Positions 16,089-24,167 of a DNA stretch of 64,000 bases are shown piece by piece (position 1 is the first letter of the stretch; each line of letters opens with the position of its first letter). The translations under genes and the position numbers were made by a program. The notes under the pieces were generated by a model. It was given only the letters and a program-made list of their open reading frames with translations. It was not told the origin of the DNA and made no database searches. Origin of the DNA: JAGWRI01 sp035700805 (lineage in GTDB: Bacteria; Gemmatimonadota; Gemmatimonadetes; Gemmatimonadales; Gemmatimonadaceae); NCBI GenBank assembly GCA_035700805.1, contig DASSOG010000048.1, positions 54,116 through 118,115 of the forward strand. The letters are read 5' to 3'.

Positions 16089-18754
16089 GTGACGTTCCCA
16101 CGCGGCTCTCCTCGGCGCTCGCCGACCGCTACCGCATCGAGCGCGAGCTTGGCGCTGGCGGGATGGCCACGGTCTACCTGGCCGAGGACTTGAAGCACCA
16201 TCGGCAGGTCGCGATCAAGGTGCTCAAGCCCGAGCTGGCCGCCGTGCTCGGTGCCGACCGGTTCGTGCAGGAGATTGCGACCACGGCCGCGTTGCAACAT
16301 CCCAACATCCTGCCCCTGTTCGACTCGGGCACCGCCGACGGGTTCCTGTATTACGTGATGCCGTATGTGGAGGGCGAGACGCTGCGCGCCAGGCTCGATC
16401 GCGAAACGCAGCTCGGGATCGACGAGGCGGTCAAGCTCACCACCGAGGTGGCCGACGCGCTCAACTACGCGCACCGGCACGGGGTGATCCACCGCGACAT
16501 CAAGCCCGAGAACATCCTGCTGCACGACGGCCGGCCGATGGTGGCCGATTTCGGCATCGCGCTGGCGGTGAGCGCGGCCGCCGGCGGCCGCATGACGGAA
16601 ACGGGGCTCTCCCTCGGTACGCCGCACTATATGAGTCCCGAACAGGCGACGGCCGAAAAGGAGATCACGGCGCGCAGCGATGTGTACTCGCTGGCCAGTG
16701 TGCTGTACGAAATGCTCGCCGGCGACCCGCCGCATACCGGCGCATCGGCGCAGCAGATCATCATGAAGATCGTGACCGAGGACGCGGCGCCGGTCACACG
16801 GCTCCGGAAGTCGGTGCCGGCGAACGTCGCGGGGGCGGTGGCGCAGGCGCTGGAGCGGCTCCCGGCGGATCGCTTTGAGAGCGCGAAAGCGTTCGCCGAC
16901 GCGCTGCACAATCCGGCGTTCGCAACGACGGCCGTGGCCCCGGGAGCAGCAGCCCTGGTTGATTCCCGCATCGTCCGTCGCTGGCAGTACGCGACGATCG
17001 CGGCGGTGATCGTCGCGGGCGGCGCGATCGCGTACGCGGTTCGCCGGCCGGACGCACCGGCGCGCGTGGTGCGTTTCTCGCTCGCCGGCGCCTCGACGGT
17101 CGTGGGATCGACCACGATACCAGCGGTCTCGCCCGACGGACGCGCAGTCGCGTATTCCGACGAAACTGGGTCCACCCCGGGAATCCGCGTGCGCTGGATG
17201 GACCGTGACACATCGCAACTTGTCCCCGGAACCGCAGGTGCGAATGACGTCACCTTCTCACCGGACGGCAAGAGTATTGCGTTCTACACGAAGACGAACG
17301 AGCTGCATACGATCGGGGTGGATGGGACCTCCGCTGCAACCCTCACCAAGGATGCATCCGGCCACTTCGGACTCTCATGGTCGGCGGACGGATACCTCTA
17401 TTTCTGCCACGGCACGCGCGGTACCGCAATCGGGCGCATTCCGGCGGCTGGCGGCCCGATCGTGGATGTCGCAACCATTCCGGATTCGAGCGTAGCGCCC
17501 ACCGGGGCGGGGCAGCTCGTCGGTCCCCTCATGCTGGACGACGGTCGGACCCTTCTGGCGGCGACCTCGGGCGTCGGCTCACTGGCGAATGGCCATGTCA
17601 TGATGTTCGATGTCAGGAACGGGACGCGGACCGATCTTGTCGACGGACTCTTGCCGCTCGCGGTTCGCGACGGCTGGCTGCTCTTCGCGTCCGCCGACGG
17701 CTCCGTCCAGGCGCAACGGTTCGACGGCCATCATGTACGCGGCACTGCCGTGCCCGTCGTGACGGGTGTGTATACGGCGGACGGCAAGATGGCCGCGGCG
17801 GTGGGGCGCGACGGAACACTGTTCTACCAGCCGGCAGCGAGCGCGCTGGCGCAGCTGACATGGGTGTCGCGCTCGGGTGTCGAGACGATCGTCGACTCGG
17901 CGATCGCCCGCCCATACGTTGGCATAGCGCTGTCGCCCGACGGTGGGCAGATCGCGACCGCGGTCGCCGACGCATCGGGTGTGCTGTCCAGGATCTGGCT
18001 CTACGACATCAAGCGCCGGACCTTTCTGCCCCTCTCGCCGAACGGCAACTACTCGTTCCGGCCCGCATGGATGCCCGACGGACGCCACCTGCTCTTTTCC
18101 AGCGACCACGGAAGCAAGAGCGCGTTGCGGCGCCTGTTCACGGTGCCGACCGACGGGAGTGACACGCTTCAACTGCTTCTGGCGCGGGCGCGGCACGTGC
18201 AGGAGGTCAGCTGGCCGGCGGGGGGCCGCTACTACGCCTTCCGCGAGGGGTATGACGACGGTGGCACACGGCGCGATATCTTCGCGGTGGCCAAGGGCGA
18301 CACGGTCGCGCACCCGCTGCTCACCACGCGCGCGGACGAACGCAATCCCGCTGTCGCGCCGGACGGACGTTGGCTTGCCTACACGTCCGATGCGACGGGT
18401 CGCGACGAGGTGTACCTCACACCGTTTCCCGATGGGGGCGCGCGGATTCAAGTATCCAATGCCGGCGGCACGAGCCCGGTCTGGGCGCGCGACGGCAAGC
18501 AACTCTATTACCTGGACGGCCAGTCCGCCCTCGTCGCCACGCAGATCGACGAGGGGAAGCCGGATCCTGCGGGATCCACGCAACGGTTGTTCGACGCCAG
18601 CAGCTACTATCGCGATTCCCAGGCCGAGGCATTCGACATCTCGCCGGACGGCCAGCACTTCCTGTTCATCAAGCCGCCGGCACGCGCGAGCGTTGACGTG
18701 GTACTCGGCTGGTGGGCCGAAACGGCGGCGAAGCTCGCTAAGGTAAAACACTAA
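16085..18754 (+). CDS. PknB-type Ser/Thr protein kinase with C-terminal beta-propeller (copy 3)
   Basis: An 889-residue kinase whose ATG overlaps the stop of copy 2 (ATGA), so it is translationally coupled. The kinase motifs are ELGAGGMATVYLAED, HRDIKPEN, ADFGIALAVS and TETGLSLGTPHYMSPEQAT. The transmembrane helix is at about 297-316 (YATIAAVIVAGGAIAYAV). Propeller strands include SPDGRAVAYS, SPDGKSIAFY, MPDGRHLLFS, APDGRWLAYT and SPDGQHFLFI. The gene ends 37 bp from the end of a convergent PP2C phosphatase gene, a likely counter-enzyme. Confidence 0.92.
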   Translation: MSDVPTRLSSALADRYRIERELGAGGMATVYLAEDLKHHRQVAIKVLKPELAAVLGADRFVQEIATTAALQHPNILPLFDSGTADGFLYYVMPYVEGETLRARLDRETQLGIDEAVKLTTEVADALNYAHRHGVIHRDIKPENILLHDGRPMVADFGIALAVSAAAGGRMTETGLSLGTPHYMSPEQATAEKEITARSDVYSLASVLYEMLAGDPPHTGASAQQIIMKIVTEDAAPVTRLRKSVPANVAGAVAQALERLPADRFESAKAFADALHNPAFATTAVAPGAAALVDSRIVRRWQYATIAAVIVAGGAIAYAVRRPDAPARVVRFSLAGASTVVGSTTIPAVSPDGRAVAYSDETGSTPGIRVRWMDRDTSQLVPGTAGANDVTFSPDGKSIAFYTKTNELHTIGVDGTSAATLTKDASGHFGLSWSADGYLYFCHGTRGTAIGRIPAAGGPIVDVATIPDSSVAPTGAGQLVGPLMLDDGRTLLAATSGVGSLANGHVMMFDVRNGTRTDLVDGLLPLAVRDGWLLFASADGSVQAQRFDGHHVRGTAVPVVTGVYTADGKMAAAVGRDGTLFYQPAASALAQLTWVSRSGVETIVDSAIARPYVGIALSPDGGQIATAVADASGVLSRIWLYDIKRRTFLPLSPNGNYSFRPAWMPDGRHLLFSSDHGSKSALRRLFTVPTDGSDTLQLLLARARHVQEVSWPAGGRYYAFREGYDDGGTRRDIFAVAKGDTVAHPLLTTRADERNPAVAPDGRWLAYTSDATGRDEVYLTPFPDGGARIQVSNAGGTSPVWARDGKQLYYLDGQSALVATQIDEGKPDPAGSTQRLFDASSYYRDSQAEAFDISPDGQHFLFIKPPARASVDVVLGWWAETAAKLAKVKH

Positions 18755-18791
18755 TGGTTGACGCGCCTGCCGCCCGCCTCACTTCCGCGAA

Positions 18792-19643
18792 CTAGCCTGG
18801 CGGCAGCGTCCGTCCTATTACGATCGTGATGTTGTCGGTGCCGCCGCCGTCGAGCGCGTCCTGCAGCAGTGCCTCACACGTCTCTTTTGAACTCTTGAGG
18901 GCGCCCAGCCGCTCGGCGATGCGCTCGGTGGACACGTGCTTGGTGAGACCGTCGCTGCAGAGCAGCACGATCGTGCCCCACTTGCGCACGACACGCGTAA
19001 CCACGGGCGCCGCCTCGGGTCCCCCGATGGCGCTCGAGAGGATGTCCGCCCACCGGCTCCGCGCGGCCTGGTCATGCGTGAGGATGCCCTTCTGGATCAG
19101 ATCTTCGGCCATCGTCTGGTCGCGGGAGATCTGGGTCAGTTGCCCGTCGCGATAGAGGTAACAGCGGCTGTCGCCTACTTGCAGCACATAGGCCTGCGGC
19201 CAGAGGCCGAGCCAGAGCGTGAGCGTCGTCGCAAGGCGTCCGGCCTTGCCTGCGTTCGCCGCGTGGGCGAGCAGGTCGGTGTGGCAGTGCAGCGCCGCCT
19301 CTTCGAGGACGCGTGCAAACGTTTCGGGCTCCGTCGCGTCGGCCGCGTAGAAGGCCTCCGCGCTGCGCGCCACGTACGACGCGATGGCCTGGACCGCGAA
19401 GCGCGATGCTTCCTCGCCGGCGCCGCTGCCCACCCCGTCGGCGACCATGGTCAGCGACGCGACGCGATCAGCGGCGCTGCTCAAGCCGGCGATGTCCGGG
19501 AGACTCGTCTGATCCACCCGCACCTGTTTGGCGAGTGTCGAGATCAGGAAGTGGTCCTGGTTCTCACTGCGGACCTTGCCCACGTGCGTGACGCCATACA
19601 CGTCGATGTCCGCGTCGGTCGGTTTGCGGGATGGCTGAGACAT
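18792..19643 (-). CDS. PP2C-family Ser/Thr protein phosphatase
   Basis: A 283-residue single-domain PPM phosphatase. Metal-binding and catalytic motifs are in order: GKVRSENQDHFL near residue 25, VADGVGSGAGEEAS, LQVGDSRCYLYRDGQL, LLCSDGLTKHV and GGGTDNITIVI at the end. I chose ATG 19643 because CAGGA lies 6 nt upstream, although the frame stays open into the adjacent repeat. It is soluble and probably dephosphorylates targets of the three kinases it faces, as in PknB/PstP pairs; that link rests on position. Confidence 0.92.
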   Translation of the reverse strand: MSQPSRKPTDADIDVYGVTHVGKVRSENQDHFLISTLAKQVRVDQTSLPDIAGLSSAADRVASLTMVADGVGSGAGEEASRFAVQAIASYVARSAEAFYAADATEPETFARVLEEAALHCHTDLLAHAANAGKAGRLATTLTLWLGLWPQAYVLQVGDSRCYLYRDGQLTQISRDQTMAEDLIQKGILTHDQAARSRWADILSSAIGGPEAAPVVTRVVRKWGTIVLLCSDGLTKHVSTERIAERLGALKSSKETCEALLQDALDGGGTDNITIVIGRTLPPG

Positions 19644-19699
19644 TGGGTCCTGGCCTGGGCGGGATTCCTGCCCAAGATGCACCAGCCGGACGCTTTGTG

Positions 19700-19783
19700 C
19701 GAGTGGCGAGTGGCGAGTGGCGAGTGGTGAGTGGCGAGTGGTGAGTAGCGAGTGGTGAGTGGCGAGTGGTGAGTCGTGAACGG
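19700..19783. repeat. Heptanucleotide tandem repeat, about 12 units of YGAGTGG
   Basis: Exactly 84 nt can be cut into twelve 7-mers: CGAGTGG or TGAGTGG, with variants TGAGTAG, TGAGTCG and a last unit TGAACGG. On the minus strand the frame stays open through it (residues such as SPLATHHS), because 84 is a multiple of three. The intact ADOP gene has CGAGTGGCGGGTGGAGCGG at the matching place (plus-strand reading), that is about two units. The array therefore looks like an expansion of ADOP coding sequence by slippage. Confidence 0.85.
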
Positions 19784-20008
19784 AGCGGATCATGTTGACG
19801 AGGCGACAGTACCATGCCCCTGCTCACGCCGAGCAGGGCGTCTGTTCGGGCCCCATGTGCGGTCCGTCAGTTGTCCGTCTGGTCAGCTGTTGTCCGTATC
19901 CCTTCTCCCGTCACCCCGATGGCAAATGATTTCAGCCTTGATACGGAATCCACGGACAACGACAGACACCAGACGGAAGCAGCGGAGTGAACTGCACATG
20001 GAAAGCGG
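19783..20008 (-). pseudogene. Relic of an ADOP permease gene: 5' codons plus upstream region (copy 2)
   Basis: On the minus strand, codons reading WYCRLVNMIRS match the intact ADOP N-terminus WYSRLVNMIRS. The start ATG has been altered, and after about a dozen codons the sequence becomes the heptamer array and then the PP2C leader. The ~190 bp that lay upstream of the old gene also match the live copy at 9850-10075. The rest of the permease is absent. The relic is in the same orientation as the live gene, about 9.93 kb away. Confidence 0.8.
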
Positions 20009-20154
20009 CTGCCGATGCTTGTGGGTGTAGCGCATCGTTCCTTGATCCCGTACGGCGTGGAGCGAGGAAATTTGGAGGCCTGGTTATATTTCATGAAGCT
20101 TGAATGGCAGCGCCGCGGCGCGCCCCGCGACACCCTCCTCAACAAGGAAGCGTC

Positions 20155-20391
20155 ATGGCAGCGTTCAGAAACGAGCACCGGCGGTTCATGCACCGGGGAC
20201 GTCCCTTTCATTTCGTCTCGTACGATGCACAGTCGGCGAACCCGCGCAAGAACCAGGTTGCGATGCCAACCACCTGGTATCTGTTGAATGCGGGGAACCG
20301 CTGGCCGGCCATTCCCTGCCAGCCCGGCCAGCCGGACGAAGAGCTCGACGCGCAGTTGTGCAAGTGGCTGGACACAGACGTGTTCGCCTGA
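20155..20391 (+). CDS. Small hypothetical protein
   Basis: 78 residues starting at an ATG with AAGGAAG 6 nt upstream. The sequence is rich in Arg, Pro and Trp (FRNEHRRFMHRGRPFHFVSY; MPTTWYLLNAGNRWPAIPC) and ends in an acidic LCKWLDTDVFA. There is no signal peptide or membrane segment. I do not recognise the family. The strong ribosome binding site and plausible composition make it a real gene. Confidence 0.6.
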   Translation: MAAFRNEHRRFMHRGRPFHFVSYDAQSANPRKNQVAMPTTWYLLNAGNRWPAIPCQPGQPDEELDAQLCKWLDTDVFA

Positions 20392-20423
20392 GCCGTCATC
20401 CGCCGACGGTCAATTGTCGTCCG

Positions 20424-20497
20424 GTACCCGTGGCAACTCGTCGGTGGGAAACCACGCCCGTCGGCGCCTGCTTGTCCCCCGGACGGCTCACGGGTAC
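20424..20497 (+). promoter_or_regulatory. Long inverted repeat upstream of the mechanosensitive channel gene
   Basis: GTACCCGTG at 20424-20432 pairs perfectly with CACGGGTAC at 20489-20497, with 56 nt between them. It lies in the 181-bp gap before the MscS gene, about 75 bp from its start. It may fold in the leader RNA or be a binding site. Confidence 0.3.
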
Positions 20498-20572
20498 ACT
20501 TTGGAACCGCCGGATCGAGTGCAGGCAGCGCTGCCATCCACCAATGACCTCCCGGCGGATCCGGGGGCCCGC

Positions 20573-22246
20573 ATGAACGCGATTCGATCGGTGATGATGG
20601 CCGGCGCCCTCCTTGTAGCGGCGGCGGCGGGCGCGGCCGCCCAGCGCGACACCGCCGGGGTCGTGCCGGTGGACTCCGCGGGCGTCCCGGTGGTGTACGG
20701 CGGGGATACGCTGTTCCGCGTGTACGCCCACCTGGGCCCGTTTTCCGCCACGGAGCGGGCGGCGGCGATTCCGGGGCAACTGCGCCGCGTGTCGCGTCAA
20801 CTGACAGGCGGCGACTCGGTGGTGGTCCTGGATCAGGGCGCGTACAGCGAACTGGCCGTCGATACGATGATCATCATGACCGTGCTGGACGGCGACGCAC
20901 GGCCCACGGGTGTGGCCCGGCCGCAGCTCGCCCGGCAGTACGCCGCGGCCATCCAGCGGACTGTGGTGGATTCCCAGGCGAAGCTCGGCCTGCGTGCCCT
21001 GCTCATGGACGTCGCGTTCGCGCTTATCGCTACCGGCGGCCTCGTCCTGCTGCTCTGGCTGATCCGCCTGGTCTTTCCGCGGCTCTATCGCCGCATCGAG
21101 ACCCTGCGGCAGTTGCGCTTCCGCGCCATCAAGATCCAGAACCTCGAGCTGCTCTCAGCCGGCCGGTTGTCCGGGTTGCTGGTGGGCGTGACGCGCGTGC
21201 TGCGCGTGCTGCTGACCGTGCTGCTGTTTTACATCTACATCCCGCTGGTCCTGAGCTTCTTCCCGTGGACGCAGCCGCTGTCGCAGCGGATCGTGGGATA
21301 CGCGATACGCCCCTTCGCGGCGGCTGGGCTCGCCCTCGTGACCTACCTGCCCAACCTGTTCTACCTGGCGGCGGGCGTCATCATCGTGCGCTACGCCCTG
21401 CGCCTGCTCCGGACGCTCGCGAGCGCGGTGGAGACGGGCACCATCACGCTGCGCGGCTTCTTTCCCGAGTGGGCGGACCCGACATACAAGATCGTGCGCG
21501 TGCTGGTGTTTGCGTTCGCCGCCACGGTCCTGTACCCGTACCTGCCCGGTGCCAGCTCCAACGCGTTCAAGGGCGTATCCATCTTCCTGGGAGTCCTGTT
21601 CTCCCTGGGCTCGTCCGGCGCCGTGGGCAACATGGTCGCGGGCGTCGTGCTGACCTATACACGAGCGTTCCAGGTTGGCGACCTGGTCAAGATCGGCGAG
21701 ACGGTGGGCGAGGTGCTGGAGCGGACGCTGCTGGTGACCCGCGTCCGCACGATCAAGAATGTGGCGGTGACCATCCCCAACGGGGCGGTGCTGGCCGATC
21801 AGGTGGTCAACTACACGACACTCTCCGATTCGCACGGGCTCATCCTGCACACGTCGATCACCATCGGATACGACGCACCCTGGCAGAAGGTGCACGAGTT
21901 GCTCATCGAGGCCGCGAAGCGCACCGAACACCTGCTGCCGGAGCCAGCGCCCTTTGTATTCCAGACCAGCCTGGACGACTTCTATGTGGCGTACGAGATC
22001 AACGCCACCACGGACCGGCCGGACCTCATGGCCCACACCTTGTCGGAGTTGCACCGCCACATCCAGGACACGTTCAACGAAGGGGGCGTGGAAATCCTCT
22101 CGCCGCACTACCGAGGGCTCCGGGACGGGAATGCGGCGGCGGTGCCACCTGACCACCTTCCGCCCGGTTACCGGACGCCCGCCTTCCAGGTGGAAACTTC
22201 CGCGCGCACTCCCACTCCAGGCGGCGCGCCCGCCCCGCAGACCTAG
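20573..22246 (+). CDS. MscS-family mechanosensitive ion channel
   Basis: A 557-residue protein with a signal peptide (about 1-23, ending AAGAAAQ) and a roughly 115-residue periplasmic domain. Several membrane helices follow: about 145-168, 205-228, 245-275 and the pore helices from about 300. The MscS signature is clear: SLGSSGAVGNMVAGVVLTYT for the pore-lining helix, then RAFQVGDLVKIGETVGEV for the beta domain, IPNGAVLADQVVNYT and a C-terminal alpha/beta domain. It opens under membrane tension to relieve osmotic pressure. I chose ATG 20573 because it begins the signal peptide. The C-terminal 45 residues are Pro-rich. Confidence 0.9.
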   Translation: MNAIRSVMMAGALLVAAAAGAAAQRDTAGVVPVDSAGVPVVYGGDTLFRVYAHLGPFSATERAAAIPGQLRRVSRQLTGGDSVVVLDQGAYSELAVDTMIIMTVLDGDARPTGVARPQLARQYAAAIQRTVVDSQAKLGLRALLMDVAFALIATGGLVLLLWLIRLVFPRLYRRIETLRQLRFRAIKIQNLELLSAGRLSGLLVGVTRVLRVLLTVLLFYIYIPLVLSFFPWTQPLSQRIVGYAIRPFAAAGLALVTYLPNLFYLAAGVIIVRYALRLLRTLASAVETGTITLRGFFPEWADPTYKIVRVLVFAFAATVLYPYLPGASSNAFKGVSIFLGVLFSLGSSGAVGNMVAGVVLTYTRAFQVGDLVKIGETVGEVLERTLLVTRVRTIKNVAVTIPNGAVLADQVVNYTTLSDSHGLILHTSITIGYDAPWQKVHELLIEAAKRTEHLLPEPAPFVFQTSLDDFYVAYEINATTDRPDLMAHTLSELHRHIQDTFNEGGVEILSPHYRGLRDGNAAAVPPDHLPPGYRTPAFQVETSARTPTPGGAPAPQT

Positions 22247-22316
22247 CCCCTGCCCTCGCGCCGGGGGTAAACTTCCCTGTTTCCCAACACTGCCCCTGCC
22301 TCCCGCGAGACTCGTC

Positions 22317-24092
22317 ATGGCCCGATCCGCTTCCAGCGTCCTGCTGCCGTTCCTTGCCGCCGCCCTCCTCGCCTCCTGTGGCGGTTCGGCGTCAACCTAC
22401 GGCGGCCAGTCTCCCGCACCGGCCCAGCCGCAATATCAGGGGCCAGGACAGGGCCGCGAGCAGGCCGTGGCGCGCGTCAACATTCACGCGGTCTACCCCA
22501 CGGACTTCTCCCAGCGCCGCCCGCTCACGCGAGCGGAACGCACGAACTTCCTGGAGACGTCGCACTACGCGGACGTGGTCAGCTTTGTGGATTCCCTGGT
22601 GGCCATGGAGCCCAGCCAGCTCGCGACGGGCTCCATCGGCAAGACCAGTGAGGGGCGCGACATTCCTTATGTCGTGGCGTCCCGCCCGCTGGTGAGCTCG
22701 GCCGCCGAGGCGCAGCGGCTGCATCGCCCGGTGGTGTACATCCAGGCGAACATCCACGCGGGCGAAGTGGAAGGGAAGGAAGCCATGCTGGCCATGCTGC
22801 GCGAACTCACGGCCGACAAGGATCCCAATGTGCTGGACTCGCTGGTGCTGGTGGTGATCCCCATCTACAACGCGGACGGCAATGAGAAGTTCGCGCACCA
22901 GATCGAGAACCGCGGGTCGCAGGACGGTCCCGAGATGGTCGGCCAGCGCGCCAATGGGCAGGGGCTGGACCTCAACCGCGACTACGTGAAGGCGGAGGCG
23001 CCCGAGACCCAGGCCTCCCTCCGGATGTTCAATACGTGGAACCCGGATGTATTCGTGGACCTTCATACCACGGACGGCACCTACCACGGCTACGCGCTCA
23101 CCTACGCGGCCTCGCTGAGCCCCGCAGCCAGGTACACGGGGCCGTTCACCATGGATACGCTGCTGCCCGCGGTCCGGCGCAACCTGCTGGCGCGCGAGCG
23201 CATCCAGACTTTTGACTACGGCAACGTGGAGACCCCCAACGGCGGTCCGCGCGGCTGGTACACGTACGACTCGCGCCCGCGCTACGGCACCAACTACTAC
23301 GGCATCCGTGGTCGCATCTCGGTGCTGAGTGAGGCCTATTCGCACGACCCGTTCCGGACGCGCATTGCGTCCACATATGCGTTCGTGGGCGAGCTGCTCT
23401 CGCTCCTGGCCGCCAACGGCGAGGAGATCCTGAGCGTCACGCACGAGGCCGACCGCAAGACCATTGCCGGCGGCACCACGCCCAGCCGCGCGCCATACGT
23501 CTCCCTGCGCTCCGAGTACACCCGGCACCCGCGCTTCGCGGACATCATCCTCGAGGACCTGGGCAAGCTGGCGGACAGCACGGAAAAGCTGCCCGGCGTG
23601 CGGCGCGGCTACAAGCGCATCGGCAAGTTCCACACCGAGCGCATGCCCGTGTTCGACCGGTTCTCGTCCACGCTCGACCGGCGCATGCCGGTGGCGTACG
23701 CCTTTGGCGCGGCGCAGAAGTCCATTGCCGACCACCTGATGGAACACGGCGTGTTCGTGGAGCAGCTCACCGATTCCCTGAGTGTCGCGGCGTCCACCTT
23801 CCGGATCGACTCCGTGGAGCGAGCCACTCGGCCCTTCCAGGGCCACTACGAGGAGACGCTGGCTGGCGCGTGGGCGGCCAGGGGGGTGACGCTGCCGGCT
23901 GGCACGTACATCGTGCGCGAGGCCCAACCCCTGGGTATCCTGGCCATGTACCTGCTGGAGGCCGAAAGCGACGACGGCTTTGCCACCTGGAACCTGCTGG
24001 ACGACTGGATCGGGCCGGGGCAGACCTACCCCGTGCTGCGCATCGAGGAGCCGTTTGCCGTGACCCCGCCCCTCCGCCCCGTGAATCGTTGA
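22317..24092 (+). CDS. M14-family zinc carboxypeptidase-like lipoprotein
   Basis: A 591-residue protein with a lipoprotein signal (lipobox LLASC, cysteine near residue 21). The catalytic domain carries the M14 zinc motif in NIHAGEVEGKE (H147, E150), a third ligand H250 in VDLHTTDGTYHGY, the substrate-binding GLDLNRDYVK and a candidate catalytic E339 in VLSEAYSHDPF. A roughly 200-residue C-terminal region follows. It is likely a peptidase anchored to the outer side of a membrane. A hairpin terminator follows its stop, so it seems to be monocistronic. Confidence 0.87.
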   Translation: MARSASSVLLPFLAAALLASCGGSASTYGGQSPAPAQPQYQGPGQGREQAVARVNIHAVYPTDFSQRRPLTRAERTNFLETSHYADVVSFVDSLVAMEPSQLATGSIGKTSEGRDIPYVVASRPLVSSAAEAQRLHRPVVYIQANIHAGEVEGKEAMLAMLRELTADKDPNVLDSLVLVVIPIYNADGNEKFAHQIENRGSQDGPEMVGQRANGQGLDLNRDYVKAEAPETQASLRMFNTWNPDVFVDLHTTDGTYHGYALTYAASLSPAARYTGPFTMDTLLPAVRRNLLARERIQTFDYGNVETPNGGPRGWYTYDSRPRYGTNYYGIRGRISVLSEAYSHDPFRTRIASTYAFVGELLSLLAANGEEILSVTHEADRKTIAGGTTPSRAPYVSLRSEYTRHPRFADIILEDLGKLADSTEKLPGVRRGYKRIGKFHTERMPVFDRFSSTLDRRMPVAYAFGAAQKSIADHLMEHGVFVEQLTDSLSVAASTFRIDSVERATRPFQGHYEETLAGAWAARGVTLPAGTYIVREAQPLGILAMYLLEAESDDGFATWNLLDDWIGPGQTYPVLRIEEPFAVTPPLRPVNR

Positions 24093-24098
24093 CAGGCT

Positions 24099-24131
24099 CG
24101 GCCCGCGTTCCCGCGCGGGCCGCCTAGTTTT
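24099..24131 (+). terminator. Probable intrinsic terminator after the M14 peptidase gene
   Basis: CGGCCCGCG, a 6-nt loop, then CGCGGGCCG form a perfect 9-bp GC stem starting 7 nt after the stop codon. Five bases later there is a short TTTT run. The T-tract is short, so termination may be partial. Confidence 0.55.
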
Positions 24132-24167
24132 CGGGTGGCAGCACACTCCGCACTTTTTCGAGGTCGC

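Larger units (their letters stand above)
19644..20154. other. Intergenic region holding a tandem repeat and an ADOP gene relic
   Basis: No real gene lies in these 511 bp. From left to right it holds the leader of the PP2C gene, the heptamer array (19700-19783), the truncated ADOP 5' end with its former upstream region (19783-20008), and about 145 bp leading to the small gene at 20155. Confidence 0.7.

Noticed and set aside
15953..17218. 421-residue minus-strand frame opposite kinases 2 and 3
   Set aside because: Its composition is Arg/His/Val-rich and it has no start signal; the plus-strand kinase domains explain the sequence fully.
18767..18806. Terminator between the third kinase and the PP2C gene (CTGCCGCC/GGCGGCAG)
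   Set aside because: The loop is 24 nt, the right arm lies inside the phosphatase coding sequence, and there is no T-run.
19700..19783. CRISPR array
   Set aside because: Units are 7 nt with no spacers and no cas genes nearby; it is a simple tandem repeat.
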